Origin: Polynucleobacter sp. 31A-FELB
GTDB taxonomy: Bacteria; Pseudomonadota; Gammaproteobacteria; Burkholderiales; Burkholderiaceae
Assembly (NCBI RefSeq): GCF_018882405.1
Contig: NZ_JACVOO010000008.1
Span: 1 to 64,000 of the forward strand
Direction of reading: 5' to 3'
Length of the DNA stretch: 64,000 bases
The translations under genes were made by a program, and so were the position numbers. Positions within the stretch are counted from its first letter, which is position 1. Each line of letters begins with the position of its first letter. A model generated the notes under the pieces. The model worked only from the letters and a program-made list of their open reading frames with translations. It did not search any database and was not told the origin of the DNA. This document shows positions 21,939 to 31,267 of this stretch, one piece after another.

Positions 21939-22015
21939 GAGGCTTAACTGATAGAAGTAATTTAAGCCTCGATTTTAGTGCACGGCAGCAGGCATAAAGT
22001 TAGAATCGACTGACG

Positions 22016-23812
22016 ATGAATAAAAAAATTAAGATTGTTCTAATTTCTGTTGTAAGCCTATTGTTGCTAGCAGTAGCGGGGGTTTGGTATGCCTCCACGG
22101 CGATAGACCCTGCTCAACTGGTCAAATTGCTAGCGACTTCTGTGAAAAGTGCCACAGGAAGGGATCTCAAAATTTCAGGGCCGGTAACACTAAGTTTCTT
22201 TCCATCGATTACTGTTTCCGCTGAGCAGGTGAGTCTGAGCAATGCTTCCTGGGCAACGGAACCTGACATATTGACTCTTCAACGCATTGAGTTTGATATT
22301 AAAACTTTGCCTCTTCTTAAAAAACAGATTCAGGTTGATAGCATTAGCTTGAGCGGCTTAGGTCTCCACTTAAGAACAAATTTTAGCGGCAAGAAAAATT
22401 GGGATATAGCCACCCCTTCAGATTCCTCATCCTCAGCGATTGCCACGTCTGCACAAGATGATGCTAGTAGCGATAGCTTAATTAGCCTTGAGAATGTGGC
22501 TATACAAAACGCCAATATTCACTACGAAGATGCTAGAGGGGTGAAATCAATCTACCAAGTGCAGCGCCTCTCTTTGCTGAATGGCGGCGATAAAACTTCC
22601 ATCATGTTGAATATGAAATACAACTCGGTAGATGTCAGCTTGACCGGGAAAATAGGCTCGCTGTCTAAAGCGTATAAAGATTGGGGCGATTCAGCAAGTA
22701 AGATCCCGGTCGATCTAGTTTTAGGTTTAAATGGAAAGTTGCTTCAAATTAATGGCGATGTTTCTAAAAACGCTCGATCGATGACTGTAATGAACTTGGC
22801 TTTAAGTGCAAAGACATTCGAGTGGCCCAACTTCGTTGCTACTGCATCTGGCTCTTCAGGCTTGGGGCAAGACGTCTCACGTCGCCCAAGTTCAAACTCA
22901 AGATACTTATTTACTGATGAAAACTTACCTTTTGATTCCTTGCCGCTAGCAGAGGGAGCGATCTCCGTCAATATCGGAGAGCTGTCCTTGCCTGGGCGTA
23001 AACCTTTACAGAACATAGCTGCAAACATTCAATTAAAGGGTGAAGTAATTGAGTTATCTCGGGCTTCATTTCAATTGGGTAGTGGGCAAGCGAATCTTCA
23101 AGGGAGAGTTTCCCAATTTGCCGGCGCAGCCCCCAGCCTTGCTCTAAAGGGCGTAACTCAGAATTTCACACTCGAACAGTTGATGGCTAGTCTCGATCCC
23201 AGCTCGAAGGTGAGTGGTGGAAAAATGAAGTTGGCCTTCGATCTCCAGTCGGTTGGAAAAACTCTTCATCAGTTAGCTGGAAATTCCAGTGGAAAAATTC
23301 AGCTGAGTATCGACCAGGCAACCATGGGGTCTAATTTCTTGAACGACGCTGGTGATTTTGTTGTGACAGTTCTTGATTCCATGAACCCCCTGCGTAAGCA
23401 ATCGAACAATACGGTATTAGAGTGCTCTGTCGCCTATCTGCCTATTAATAATGGGCAGATCAATATTGCTAATACGGTTGGTGTGGAAACCGATCGCTTA
23501 AATGTGGTGATGGCTGGCTCAATTAATCTGAAGACTGAGGCTGTCAATCTCACCATTGATCCCCAAGAAAAATCAGGACTCACTACCGGCTTAGATTTAG
23601 CTGGCTTAGTCAAAGTGGGTGGAACCCTGAGTAACCCACAAGCAGCCCTAAATCAGGCCGGGGTTGTGAGTAGTGCGGTATCTATTGGACTGGGGATACT
23701 AACAGGGGGTGCGACTATTTTGGCTGAAAATGCCAGATCTTTGGCTTCAAAAAGAAGCCCCTGCAAGGATGCTCTCCGCCCATGGGCAGAGATTTACCCG
23801 GGAGCAAATTAA
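22016..23812 (+). CDS. AsmA family protein
   Basis: 598 aa. One N-terminal membrane anchor (IVLISVVSLLLLAVAGVWYA) precedes a long periplasmic part of the AsmA/TamB type, beginning with the usual ATGRDLKISGPVTLSFFPSI. AsmA-like proteins are thought to form hydrophobic bridges that carry phospholipids between membranes. The C-terminal AsmA_2-like part (about 380-540) includes LAGNSSGKIQLSID. A possible -10 box TAGAAT (22001-22006) lies close to the ATG. It converges on the next gene with 3 bases between stops. Confidence 0.88.
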   Translation: MNKKIKIVLISVVSLLLLAVAGVWYASTAIDPAQLVKLLATSVKSATGRDLKISGPVTLSFFPSITVSAEQVSLSNASWATEPDILTLQRIEFDIKTLPLLKKQIQVDSISLSGLGLHLRTNFSGKKNWDIATPSDSSSSAIATSAQDDASSDSLISLENVAIQNANIHYEDARGVKSIYQVQRLSLLNGGDKTSIMLNMKYNSVDVSLTGKIGSLSKAYKDWGDSASKIPVDLVLGLNGKLLQINGDVSKNARSMTVMNLALSAKTFEWPNFVATASGSSGLGQDVSRRPSSNSRYLFTDENLPFDSLPLAEGAISVNIGELSLPGRKPLQNIAANIQLKGEVIELSRASFQLGSGQANLQGRVSQFAGAAPSLALKGVTQNFTLEQLMASLDPSSKVSGGKMKLAFDLQSVGKTLHQLAGNSSGKIQLSIDQATMGSNFLNDAGDFVVTVLDSMNPLRKQSNNTVLECSVAYLPINNGQINIANTVGVETDRLNVVMAGSINLKTEAVNLTIDPQEKSGLTTGLDLAGLVKVGGTLSNPQAALNQAGVVSSAVSIGLGILTGGATILAENARSLASKRSPCKDALRPWAEIYPGAN

Positions 23813-23815
23813 TTC

Positions 23816-24163
23816 TTAGAACAGAATACCGCTGATAAAGAGGCTGAATAGAGAAATAAAGATGCTGGCAAAGAAAGCGGTCCAGAAGCTCGAGATCGTA
23901 AAGCCACTCACAACTGCCGAGACTAGCATTAGCACCAAGGCATTCACTACCAACAGAAATAATCCCATCGTAAGAACGGTTAGTGGCAGCGTAAAGAGAA
24001 TCAATAAAGGCTTCACTACAGCATTGGCAAAACCAAGCAGTAGGGCGGCAATTAATAGGGAGCCACCATCCGCAAAGCGTAAACCGCTAAAAAGATAGCT
24101 GGCGACCCAGAGGGATAAGGAAGTTAAACCCCATTGAACTAAAAACGGTACTAAGTTACCCAT
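23816..24163 (-). CDS. Phage holin 4_2-type small membrane protein
   Basis: 115 aa with four membrane helices and the family pattern LLGFANAVVKPLLILFTLPL-type central segment. The family (Phage_holin_4_2, YvlD-like) is named for weak similarity to holins but is mostly chromosomal and not linked to lysis. No phage gene is nearby. Role unknown. Confidence 0.85.
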   Translation of the reverse strand: MGNLVPFLVQWGLTSLSLWVASYLFSGLRFADGGSLLIAALLLGFANAVVKPLLILFTLPLTVLTMGLFLLVVNALVLMLVSAVVSGFTISSFWTAFFASIFISLFSLFISGILF

Positions 24164-24218
24164 GACAAATGTCCTTTTTTAAAAAGCTGCAATATTTACG
24201 CTAAATGTTATCAGGGCT

Positions 24219-24422
24219 TTAATAGTGGGGAGGAATTTCATCTTTTGGACTACTATTGCCTGCGCCATCACTACTGCTGGCTTGCTCCTTAATGGATTTA
24301 AGCTCGCGATATAGAAATTCAATCTGCTGCTGTTGCTTGTAGATAGTTTGATTCAGTTGATCAATCAGATCTTCAGTAAAACTGAGCTTGATTTCAAGGT
24401 TGGTGATGCGATCTTCCGTCAT
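24219..24422 (-). CDS. slyX: SlyX family protein
   Basis: 67 aa. A coiled-coil protein with the SlyX pattern: RITNLEIKLSFTEDLIDQLN, a Q-rich centre and the diagnostic C-terminal PPHY. Function is not known. It is in a leftward run with the DUF1653-like gene upstream, 21 bases away, so the two are probably co-transcribed. Confidence 0.88.
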   Translation of the reverse strand: MTEDRITNLEIKLSFTEDLIDQLNQTIYKQQQQIEFLYRELKSIKEQASSSDGAGNSSPKDEIPPHY

Positions 24423-24443
24423 TTCAGTTCCTCTGTCTTTATC

Positions 24444-24665
24444 TTAGGCATCAACCAATTCAAATCGACCGTCTTCCATTTCTGCTTTTGGTCTGATCCA
24501 AAAGTCATGTGACTGAAGTGATTCATATACGTAGGCAGGCTCTAGGTTGGCCTCAACATTGGCGAGCAGCACAACCTTATAAAAGCCACCCGTCTTAATG
24601 TGCCTTAGCTTGCTTCCCGGCTTAAATAGGCCGTCATCGGCATCTGCCATTTTTGGTTTGCTCAT
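24444..24665 (-). CDS. DUF1653-like small protein
   Basis: 73 aa. The middle resembles the DUF1653 fold: [34 protein letters not shown] and a final GRFELVDA. Members are small single-domain proteins of unknown role. It diverges from the LLM flavin-enzyme gene, with 33 bases between the starts, and precedes slyX. Confidence 0.7.
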   Translation of the reverse strand: MSKPKMADADDGLFKPGSKLRHIKTGGFYKVVLLANVEANLEPAYVYESLQSHDFWIRPKAEMEDGRFELVDA

Positions 24666-24692
24666 GTCAAAAAAGTGCTTTCTCAGTATGAT
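24664..24692 (+). promoter_or_regulatory. Probable promoter of the LLM flavin enzyme
   Basis: ATGTCA (24664-24669) and TATGAT (24687-24692) are spaced 17 bases apart. The -10 box ends 6 bases before the ATG at 24699, so transcription would start at or beside the start codon. Confidence 0.5.
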
Positions 24693-24698
24693 CTACAT

Positions 24699-25715
24699 AT
24701 GACAAATTCTGTCCCGTACTCCATTCTAGATATATCTCCAATCCCACAGGGATTTACCGCTGGGGATGCCTTGCGTAACTCATTGGATGTTGCTCAGCAT
24801 GCGGAGGCTTTAGGCTATACCCGCTATTGGGTGGCAGAACATCACAATATGACGGGTAACGCCAGCTCTGCTACCGCAGTCTTAGTGGGCTATATAGCTG
24901 GAGGCACCAAAACCATTCGGGTTGGGTCTGGCGGTGTGATGTTGCCAAACCATGCCCCACTAGTCATCGCAGAGCAATTTGGTACTTTGGCATCTATTTA
25001 CCCTGGCAGGATTGAGTTGGGCTTAGGGCGTGCGCCAGGAACGGATCAAATGACTGCTAGAGCCTTGCGGCGAGATTTATTGGGAAGTGATGACCGCTTT
25101 CCGCAGGATGTGCGAGAGCTGCAGCATTACTTTGGCCCCATCCAGGAGGGGCAAACAGTAAAGGCTATTCCAGGGGCTGATACAGAAGTGCCGATTTGGA
25201 TCTTGGGGTCGAGTTTGTATGGCGCTCAATTAGCAGCTCACTTTGGCTTGCCTTATGCGTTTGCCTCACACTTTGCACCAGAACAGTTGCTCGATGCAAT
25301 GTCTACTTATCGTGAATTATTCAAGCCATCCGATAAGTTAAGTAAGCCTTATTCTGCATTTCTGATGAATGTAGTAGCCGCCGATACTGATGAAGAGGCC
25401 GCTCATCTTTTCACGACTTTGCAACAGAATGTCATTCGTATGCGTCGGAATACTCGCGGGCAATTACCACCACCAATTGCAAATTTGGATGACTTCTGTG
25501 AGCCACACGAAAAGACTACCGCCGCTCATGCTCTCCGATGCTCAGCTGTTGGGTCTATGGAAACAGTGAGAAAAGAGATGCAGTATTGGCTCGATCAAAC
25601 TGGCGCCAACGAAATTATTATCACAGGCCAAATTTATGATCATCAAGCACGCTTGAGGTCATTTGAGATCGCTGCTGAAGCGGCTAAGGGATTGCGCTTT
25701 AGCTCTAAAGCCTAA
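24699..25715 (+). CDS. LLM class flavin-dependent oxidoreductase (luciferase-like)
   Basis: About 338 aa. A TIM-barrel FMN-dependent monooxygenase-like protein. The conserved pattern [20 protein letters not shown]-type near residue 45 and [14 protein letters not shown] near 115 are typical of the YhbW/MsnO-like group. The substrate is unknown. I took the ATG at 24699; an upstream TTG is possible at 24675. The stop overlaps the end of the convergent PIN gene by 11 bases. Confidence 0.88.
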   Translation: MTNSVPYSILDISPIPQGFTAGDALRNSLDVAQHAEALGYTRYWVAEHHNMTGNASSATAVLVGYIAGGTKTIRVGSGGVMLPNHAPLVIAEQFGTLASIYPGRIELGLGRAPGTDQMTARALRRDLLGSDDRFPQDVRELQHYFGPIQEGQTVKAIPGADTEVPIWILGSSLYGAQLAAHFGLPYAFASHFAPEQLLDAMSTYRELFKPSDKLSKPYSAFLMNVVAADTDEEAAHLFTTLQQNVIRMRRNTRGQLPPPIANLDDFCEPHEKTTAAHALRCSAVGSMETVRKEMQYWLDQTGANEIIITGQIYDHQARLRSFEIAAEAAKGLRFSSKA

Positions 25716-26121
25716 AGGCGTTGTAGTCGTTGGTAATTAGAATCTCTTCTTGAGCGGCTCGACTGGCGATGTGGAGCAGGGCATTATCTTTGCTGATGAG
25801 TATCGCTGGCCTGAATTGATAGGCTAGATCTAAGAAGATTTGATCATCGGGGTCTTGGCATTTCCAAGGCGCGGTCGCTAGGTTTGAGTCGTCATGGTGC
25901 TGTGCTAGGGATTGCCATTGATCCAAAATTGCGGCTTGGGTTGTTTCATCGAGCTTAAAGAGCGGGCGGGAGATGACATCAGCAAACTCGACTAAAGTCT
26001 TTTGACTAGCAAGTGCCTGAATGGTTCCATCCACAATTGCTTGTTTCAGATTGATAGCTCGCTCGTCATTAAAGACAAAAATATCTAGCAAGATATTGGT
26101 GTCTAAAACTACCGGCTTCAT
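25705..26121 (-). CDS. PIN-domain protein, putative toxin-type ribonuclease
   Basis: 138 aa from the ATG at 26121. The N-terminus [12 protein letters not shown] gives the first catalytic aspartate (D7). E45, D93 region ([13 protein letters not shown]) and D112 (ISKDNALL) complete the acidic set of PIN ribonucleases, in the style of the 'putative toxin component, PIN family' group. The start overlaps the yaeQ stop (ATGA, 4 bases), so the two are translated together. No small antitoxin gene is seen beside it. The frame is open further upstream but only within yaeQ. Confidence 0.87.
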   Translation of the reverse strand: MKPVVLDTNILLDIFVFNDERAINLKQAIVDGTIQALASQKTLVEFADVISRPLFKLDETTQAAILDQWQSLAQHHDDSNLATAPWKCQDPDDQIFLDLAYQFRPAILISKDNALLHIASRAAQEEILITNDYNAFRL

Positions 26122-26666
26122 TGCTGTTGATTGCGCCAGATTTCTGGGGTGATGGTGACTTGACCCATATCCGAAGAAACATAGACCTCCCCATCTTGAA
26201 CATTGACATGTAAAACCATGCTGCGCTCGACTAGCTTGTTGAGTTCTTTGGCCTGTTCTGCTGAAATGGAAATTACCTGAAGATTGCGAGCGCGAGTCAG
26301 CTTGTTTGCAATACCATCCCACCAGATTTTGCTAGTGTGCCCACCATAGCAATAGACGATGACTTGATCGGATCGTCCGCAGGCCTTCAAGATACGTCGT
26401 TCATCGGGCTGGCCGACTTCTATCCAAAGCTTGATGGCATCAGTAAGGTCTTTGATCCAAAGGTCAGGCTCATCGGTATCGCTCAAGCCTTTAGTAAAAG
26501 CTAAATCTTCCTGGGCTTGGAGGGCAAAGGCGATGATACGTATCATCATCCGCTCTTCAGTTTCAGAGGGGTGCTTAGCAATAGTGAGGGAGTGACTGCC
26601 GTAATAGTGGCGGTCAGAGTCTGCGACGTGTAGGTCGGCTTTGTGGATAGTTGCGCGTAGAGCCAT
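26118..26666 (-). CDS. yaeQ: YaeQ family protein
   Basis: 182 aa, normal length. The family signature is clear: MALRATIHKADLHVADSDRH at the start, ETEERMMIRIIAFAL, then DLTDAIKLWIEVGQPDERR. YaeQ has a nuclease-like (PD-(D/E)XK-type) fold and was once reported to affect transcription antitermination, but its role is unsettled. It overlaps the PIN gene downstream by 4 bases. Its neighbour on the right is the divergent FAD protein gene. Confidence 0.93.
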   Translation of the reverse strand: MALRATIHKADLHVADSDRHYYGSHSLTIAKHPSETEERMMIRIIAFALQAQEDLAFTKGLSDTDEPDLWIKDLTDAIKLWIEVGQPDERRILKACGRSDQVIVYCYGGHTSKIWWDGIANKLTRARNLQVISISAEQAKELNKLVERSMVLHVNVQDGEVYVSSDMGQVTITPEIWRNQQQ

Positions 26667-26755
26667 GGCGCATTATCGCCTTTAAAAGGGGGTAAGCCAG
26701 ATCTCCCAGTATTATTTAGAAAATTAGCCTGATTTACTGTGTATCGTAGAGTCCC

Positions 26756-28366
26756 ATGATCCGTATTACCGAACTTCGTCTGCCTATTAGCCATGCCCCT
26801 GAGGCATTGGAAGAGGCAATCTTGAAGCGCTTGAATATTCAGGCTAAAGACCTGATTCGAGTTGACGTTTTTAAGCGCAGCTACGATGCTAGAAAAAATG
26901 TCGCTCTTGCATTTATCTATACCGTTGATTTATCGGTAAAAGACGAAGAAAAATTGCTTAAGCAGTTTGCGAATGACATTCACATAAGACCATCTCCAGA
27001 TACGAGCTACCGCTTCGTCGCCAATGCTTCGCAGGTGAAAAACCCAAGCTTTGAGCGTCCCGTCATTATTGGATTTGGCCCCTGTGGAATTTTTGCTGCC
27101 TTGGTGCTGGCGCAAATGGGTTTTAAACCCATCGTATTGGAGCGTGGCAAGCCAGTGCGAGAGCGTACTCAAGATACTTGGGGTTTATGGCGTAAAAATA
27201 TCCTTAACCCAGAATCCAATGTGCAGTTTGGTGAGGGGGGTGCAGGCACGTTTTCTGATGGCAAGCTCTGGAGTCAAATTAAAGATCCGAAGTTCTACGG
27301 TCGCAAAGTCATTACTGAATTCATAAAAGCGGGTGCCCCCGAAGAAATTCGTTACGTGGCCAAGCCACATATCGGAACCTTTCGACTCGTAGGCGTTGTT
27401 GAAAGAATGCGCCAAGAAATTATTGAGCTTGGTGGAGAGATTCGTTTCTCGCAAAAAGTAGTTGGCTTTGATATCCGAAATGATCGGATTACGGGCGTCA
27501 AAATTGAAGGCCATCCTGATTTGCCTGCTACTCATGTGGTGCTTGCTTTAGGTCATAGCGCTCGGGATACCTTTGAGACCCTTCACGCGGCCGGTGTTTA
27601 TATGGAGGCAAAACCGTTTTCAGTAGGCTTCCGAATCGAACACCCTCAGTCTTTGATTGATAAGGCACGCTTAGGTCCACACGCTGGCAACGAGCTCATC
27701 GGTGCGGCGGACTACAAGTTAGTGCACCATGCCAAGAATGGCCGCGCAGTCTATAGCTTTTGTATGTGCCCAGGCGGAACGGTTGTTGCCGCTACCTCTG
27801 AGCCCAATCGTGTCGTGACGAACGGGATGAGTCAATATTCTCGTAACGAGCGTAATGCTAATGCCGGCATCGTTGTTGGCATTACTCCTGAAGACTATCC
27901 TGGTGGTCCGCTAGCAGGTATTGAGTTCCAAAGGGCTTTAGAGTCTAAAGCCTATGAGTTAGGCGGATCCACCTACGAAGCTCCAGGTCAATTAGTAGGG
28001 GACTTCTTAGCTGGCAAGGCTTCTACAGACTTTGGCTCTGTCATGCCATCCTATAAGCCCGGCGTTCATCTAACAGACCTCGCTGATGCTTTGCCTGCAT
28101 ATGCAATTGAGGCGATTCGAGAGGCGATCCCTGCTTTTGAGAAGCAGATCAAAGGCTTTTCAATGAAGGATGCAGTATTGACTGGTATTGAGACCCGCAC
28201 GTCTTCTCCTTTGCGGATTACTCGAGGCGCTAACTTTCAGAGTCTGAATGTCAAAGGTCTTTATCCCGCAGGTGAGGGCGCTGGTTATGCCGGTGGAATC
28301 TTGTCGGCTGGGGTTGATGGGATTAAAGTAGCAGAAGCAGTCGCGCTCGACTATCTATCCCAATAA
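26756..28366 (+). CDS. FAD-dependent oxidoreductase of unknown substrate
   Basis: 536 aa. The FAD-binding site IIGFGPCGIFAALVLAQMG lies near residue 103, after an N-terminal domain of about 95 residues (ITELRLPISHAPEALEEAI) typical of the COG2509 group. GGAGTFSDGKLWSQI and the C-terminal GLYPAGEGAGYAGGILSAG are also group hallmarks. Members are annotated only as uncharacterised FAD-dependent dehydrogenases. It is followed by hemN after 18 bases, so co-transcription is likely. Confidence 0.88.
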   Translation: MIRITELRLPISHAPEALEEAILKRLNIQAKDLIRVDVFKRSYDARKNVALAFIYTVDLSVKDEEKLLKQFANDIHIRPSPDTSYRFVANASQVKNPSFERPVIIGFGPCGIFAALVLAQMGFKPIVLERGKPVRERTQDTWGLWRKNILNPESNVQFGEGGAGTFSDGKLWSQIKDPKFYGRKVITEFIKAGAPEEIRYVAKPHIGTFRLVGVVERMRQEIIELGGEIRFSQKVVGFDIRNDRITGVKIEGHPDLPATHVVLALGHSARDTFETLHAAGVYMEAKPFSVGFRIEHPQSLIDKARLGPHAGNELIGAADYKLVHHAKNGRAVYSFCMCPGGTVVAATSEPNRVVTNGMSQYSRNERNANAGIVVGITPEDYPGGPLAGIEFQRALESKAYELGGSTYEAPGQLVGDFLAGKASTDFGSVMPSYKPGVHLTDLADALPAYAIEAIREAIPAFEKQIKGFSMKDAVLTGIETRTSSPLRITRGANFQSLNVKGLYPAGEGAGYAGGILSAGVDGIKVAEAVALDYLSQ

Positions 28367-28384
28367 TCCATAAGCTAATTTCTG

Positions 28385-29800
28385 ATGAGCTCTGTAGTGC
28401 CTGTATCTACCCAAACTGAAAAAGAAGTCCTTTTTCATCCAGAGCTATTACAGAAGTTCGACATCAATGGGCCACGCTATACCTCCTACCCTAGCGCCGA
28501 TCGCTTTCATAATGAGTTTTGTGAGTCCGATTATTTGGGGGCTTTACAGCGGGTAGCTAAAGTCAATGAACCGCTATCTCTGTATTTCCATTTACCTTTC
28601 TGCCCCAATATTTGTTACTACTGTGGTTGTAACAAAATCATCACTAAAGACCATGGTCGAAGCGCCAAGTACATCAAGTATTTAGCTAAAGAGATGGGGA
28701 TGGTTTGTGCTGCTATGGGTGCTCAGAAAAAAATACCGGTGACCCAGCTGCATTGGGGTGGTGGCACACCTACATTTTTATCTCACGAAGAGATGATTGA
28801 GTTGATGCACCATACGCGTGAGCATTTTGATCTACTTCCTGACGGAGAGTATTCGATTGAGATTGATCCACGACGGGTGACTGAGGCTGATATTGTCTTG
28901 CTAGCGGAGTTGGACTTTAACCGTATCAGTCTTGGAGTACAAGACTTCAATCTTGAGGTGCAGCAAGCAGTGCATCGCGTGCAGACCATAGAAGAAACTC
29001 AAGCAGTAATGGATTGGTCTAGGAAGTATGGATTTAAATCCAGAAGCGTTGATTTAATCTATGGCTTACCAAAGCAAACGCCTAAGACTTTTAAAGAAAC
29101 CGTCGATGCTGTTCTGAAAATGAACCCTGACCGCCTCTCGGTTTACAACTATGCCCATCTGCCGCACATCTTCAAACCACAGCGCAGAATTGCGGAAGCA
29201 GATTTGCCTGGCCCTGCCGATAAGCTAGATATTCTGTCGAATACGATAGCAAGACTTAGTGAAGCAGGTTATGTATTTATTGGCATGGATCACTTCGCAA
29301 AACCGGATGACGAATTAGCGATTGCGCAAAAAGAAGGCAAGCTTCATCGAAATTTCCAAGGTTATTCAACGCAAGCTGAGTGCGATCTCTTGGCTTTTGG
29401 AATTTCATCAATTGGTAAAGTTGACGATAGCTACTCGCAAAATGTACGAACTCTAGATGAGTACTACGCAGCTATTGATGATGGCCATTTGCCCACCCTC
29501 CGAGGTCTTCAGTTAGACAAGGATGACTTACTACGCCGTGAACTTATTGGCGAGTTGATGTGCCAATTTGCTCTGGATACTGAGCTTTTTGCCAAATCCC
29601 ATCAAATTGAATTTCTAAGCTACTTCAAAACAGAGATTGAGGAGCTAAAGCATCTAGAGGAGGCCGGTCTTCTAGAGTGGCAAGGTGCCAAGATGATCGT
29701 ACCCATCAAGGGTAGGCTCTTGGCTAGACGAGTGGCCATGACTTTTGATCGCCATCTGAGGGAGTCTCAGGCTAAGGGCGCTTACTCCAAGGTTCTTTGA
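28385..29800 (+). CDS. hemN: Oxygen-independent coproporphyrinogen III oxidase
   Basis: 471 aa. A radical-SAM enzyme that decarboxylates coproporphyrinogen III in heme synthesis without oxygen. The Fe-S motif C73-x3-C77-x2-C80 is in FCPNICYYCGC. The N-terminal NGPRYTSYPSADRF and the segment RISLGVQDFNLEVQQAVHR are family hallmarks, and the C-terminal HemN domain is present. Full length separates it from the shorter HemW. Oxygen-limited expression would fit the FNR-type sites just downstream, though those sites face ompW. Confidence 0.94.
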   Translation: MSSVVPVSTQTEKEVLFHPELLQKFDINGPRYTSYPSADRFHNEFCESDYLGALQRVAKVNEPLSLYFHLPFCPNICYYCGCNKIITKDHGRSAKYIKYLAKEMGMVCAAMGAQKKIPVTQLHWGGGTPTFLSHEEMIELMHHTREHFDLLPDGEYSIEIDPRRVTEADIVLLAELDFNRISLGVQDFNLEVQQAVHRVQTIEETQAVMDWSRKYGFKSRSVDLIYGLPKQTPKTFKETVDAVLKMNPDRLSVYNYAHLPHIFKPQRRIAEADLPGPADKLDILSNTIARLSEAGYVFIGMDHFAKPDDELAIAQKEGKLHRNFQGYSTQAECDLLAFGISSIGKVDDSYSQNVRTLDEYYAAIDDGHLPTLRGLQLDKDDLLRRELIGELMCQFALDTELFAKSHQIEFLSYFKTEIEELKHLEEAGLLEWQGAKMIVPIKGRLLARRVAMTFDRHLRESQAKGAYSKVL

Positions 29801-29827
29801 TCAAATAAGCATCAAAAATTGATCGAT

Positions 29828-29841
29828 TTGATATAGATCAA
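29828..29841. promoter_or_regulatory. Perfect FNR/CRP-type site 1
   Basis: TTGAT-ATAG-ATCAA matches the FNR consensus TTGAT-N4-ATCAA exactly. It lies in the 177-base gap between hemN and the ompW-like gene. Further TTGAT and ATCAA half-sites surround it (for example TTGATCAA at 29797-29804 and TTGAT at 29819). Confidence 0.7.
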
Positions 29842-29899
29842 AAATTCATCAAAACAGTGTTGCTTTAAAACCAATAAAAAATTTCAGCTGCCCCTGCAT

Positions 29900-29913
29900 T
29901 TGATTTGTATCAA
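29900..29913. promoter_or_regulatory. Perfect FNR/CRP-type site 2
   Basis: TTGAT-TTGT-ATCAA is a second exact match, centred about 71 bases before the ompW-like ATG. If the centre is at -41.5, as for class II FNR activation, transcription would begin near 29948, with GAAAAT (29936-29941) as a weak -10 box. Confidence 0.7.
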
Positions 29914-29977
29914 ATAGCTACCCCATCTTCAATTTGAAAATAGATTCATCAAATTGATAACAGAAAAGGGGTACATC

Positions 29978-30601
29978 ATGCGCATTAAAACTCTATTAGC
30001 CGCTATGGCAGCAGTAGCTTCATTGGCGCCAATCGCCGCTCAAGCACAATCTTCAAGCGAGAACCCATGGATGGTTCGTGTTCGTGCGGTAGATTTATTG
30101 TTCCAGAACGGTCAAACAGATGTGTTGTCGACAGCCAATGTAAAGGCTAAAAATCAAGTTATTCCAGAATTTGATATTTCTTATTTCTTCACCAAAAATA
30201 TTGCTGCTGAATTGGTTTTAACTTATCCGCAAAACATTCAAATTGATGCCAATGGCGAGAAAATTGGAACAATTAAGGCTCTGCCACCATCACTATTGCT
30301 TCAGTACCACTTTACAGATCTTGGCGCTTTCAAGCCTTACATTGGTGCTGGTGTGAACTACACCATTTTCAGCAGTCGAAATAATATTGCCAATGGCACT
30401 TTAACAGTAGATAACTCTAGTTTTGGTGCGGTTGGTCAAATTGGTATGGACTATATGTTTGATAAAAACTGGGGTTTAAACGTTGACTTGAAGTACGCAA
30501 CCATGAGTACCAATGTAAAAACTGTGGATGGCGGTACCAATATCGGCAAGTTGACATTAAACCCATGGATGCCAGCTGTTGGTGTGACATACAAGTTCTA
30601 A
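29978..30601 (+). CDS. ompW: OmpW family outer-membrane protein
   Basis: 207 aa. A signal peptide ends ...PIAAQAQS. The mature protein fits the 8-stranded OmpW barrel: NPWMVRVRAVDLLF, FDISYFFTKNIAAELVLTYP, LPPSLLLQYHF and KPYIGAGVNYT, with the final F. OmpW transports small hydrophobic molecules and is controlled by FNR in E. coli, matching the two FNR-type sites upstream. AAGGGG lies 7 bases before the ATG. A hairpin follows the stop. Confidence 0.92.
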   Translation: MRIKTLLAAMAAVASLAPIAAQAQSSSENPWMVRVRAVDLLFQNGQTDVLSTANVKAKNQVIPEFDISYFFTKNIAAELVLTYPQNIQIDANGEKIGTIKALPPSLLLQYHFTDLGAFKPYIGAGVNYTIFSSRNNIANGTLTVDNSSFGAVGQIGMDYMFDKNWGLNVDLKYATMSTNVKTVDGGTNIGKLTLNPWMPAVGVTYKF

Positions 30602-30636
30602 GTTCACTTCTTAGTTCAGGTACTTAGGCGCCTAAA

Positions 30637-30664
30637 GCAAAGGCTCTGCATGCAGGGCCTTTGC
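30637..30664. terminator. Hairpin terminator after ompW
   Basis: GCAAAGGC and GCCTTTGC pair around an inner palindrome CTGCATGCAG. The following sequence is AT-rich but lacks a long T-run. It lies between the ompW stop and the convergent kinase stop. Confidence 0.7.
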
Positions 30665-30670
30665 TATTAA

Positions 30671-31267
30671 TTAATTGATTAAGTGATCAATTAATTTCTC
30701 AAACTTAGATTCATTAAATTTTTGGTTATCAAAACGCTGGATTGCGATATGTTCTGGTGGATCAACTCTGCGTTGGATGTATTGATCCCAGTGTTTGAGT
30801 TTGTACTCATCTCTAGGGTCTGCGCGCTTCTCCATGCGGCGCTTGGCTTCATTCTCATCTAGATCGATCCAGGCGATTTTGATGCTTGATACGCTAGGAA
30901 CTCCTAGCTCTTCAGCATTAAACATTCGACCGCTTTGGATTTCACTGGAAAACGGACCCACTAGGATCACATTGACTCCCAGTTGTAGATTTTCTTTGGC
31001 GATGGCGATCAACCCTGCATATTCCCAATCTCTCAGGTTTTGGAGATAGAAGGGGCTATCGCGATCATTAGGATTATTAGTGGTGAGCTCCATGACGTGG
31101 GCGCTATAGGCCCCATAAACCGTATCTTTATCCAAAAAGAAAAAGTCTTCCCCAGTCTTTTCAACAATGAGGGGGAGCGCCTTTTTAGCCAAAGTAGTTT
31201 TGCCTGTGCCTGCATGGCCGGCAAAGAGGATGAGTCGAGGAGCGCTGGGACTAAGCTTACAGGTCAT
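30671..31267 (-). CDS. P-loop kinase-like ATPase, unknown substrate
   Basis: 198 aa. Walker A GHAGTGKTT at 17-25, and a lid-like stretch with arginines (RRMEKRADPRDEYK) near 140-155. The arrangement is that of small-molecule kinases of the AAA_33/zeta-toxin-like group. No antitoxin gene is beside it, so a metabolic kinase is more likely than a toxin. It stands alone, convergent with ompW and divergent from uup. Confidence 0.75.
   Translation of the reverse strand: MTCKLSPSAPRLILFAGHAGTGKTTLAKKALPLIVEKTGEDFFFLDKDTVYGAYSAHVMELTTNNPNDRDSPFYLQNLRDWEYAGLIAIAKENLQLGVNVILVGPFSSEIQSGRMFNAEELGVPSVSSIKIAWIDLDENEAKRRMEKRADPRDEYKLKHWDQYIQRRVDPPEHIAIQRFDNQKFNESKFEKLIDHLIN

Noticed and set aside
23816-24163. 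Holin-like gene as a sign of a prophage
   Set aside because: The Phage_holin_4_2 family is mostly chromosomal; no integrase, capsid, tail or lysis genes are near.
26122-26322. A longer N-terminal form of the PIN protein
   Set aside because: The extra residues lie entirely within yaeQ in another frame, and the PIN fold begins exactly at the ATG at 26121.
30671-31267. P-loop kinase as a zeta-type toxin
   Set aside because: No epsilon-like antitoxin gene adjoins it, and it has its own isolated location; a metabolic kinase is more likely.
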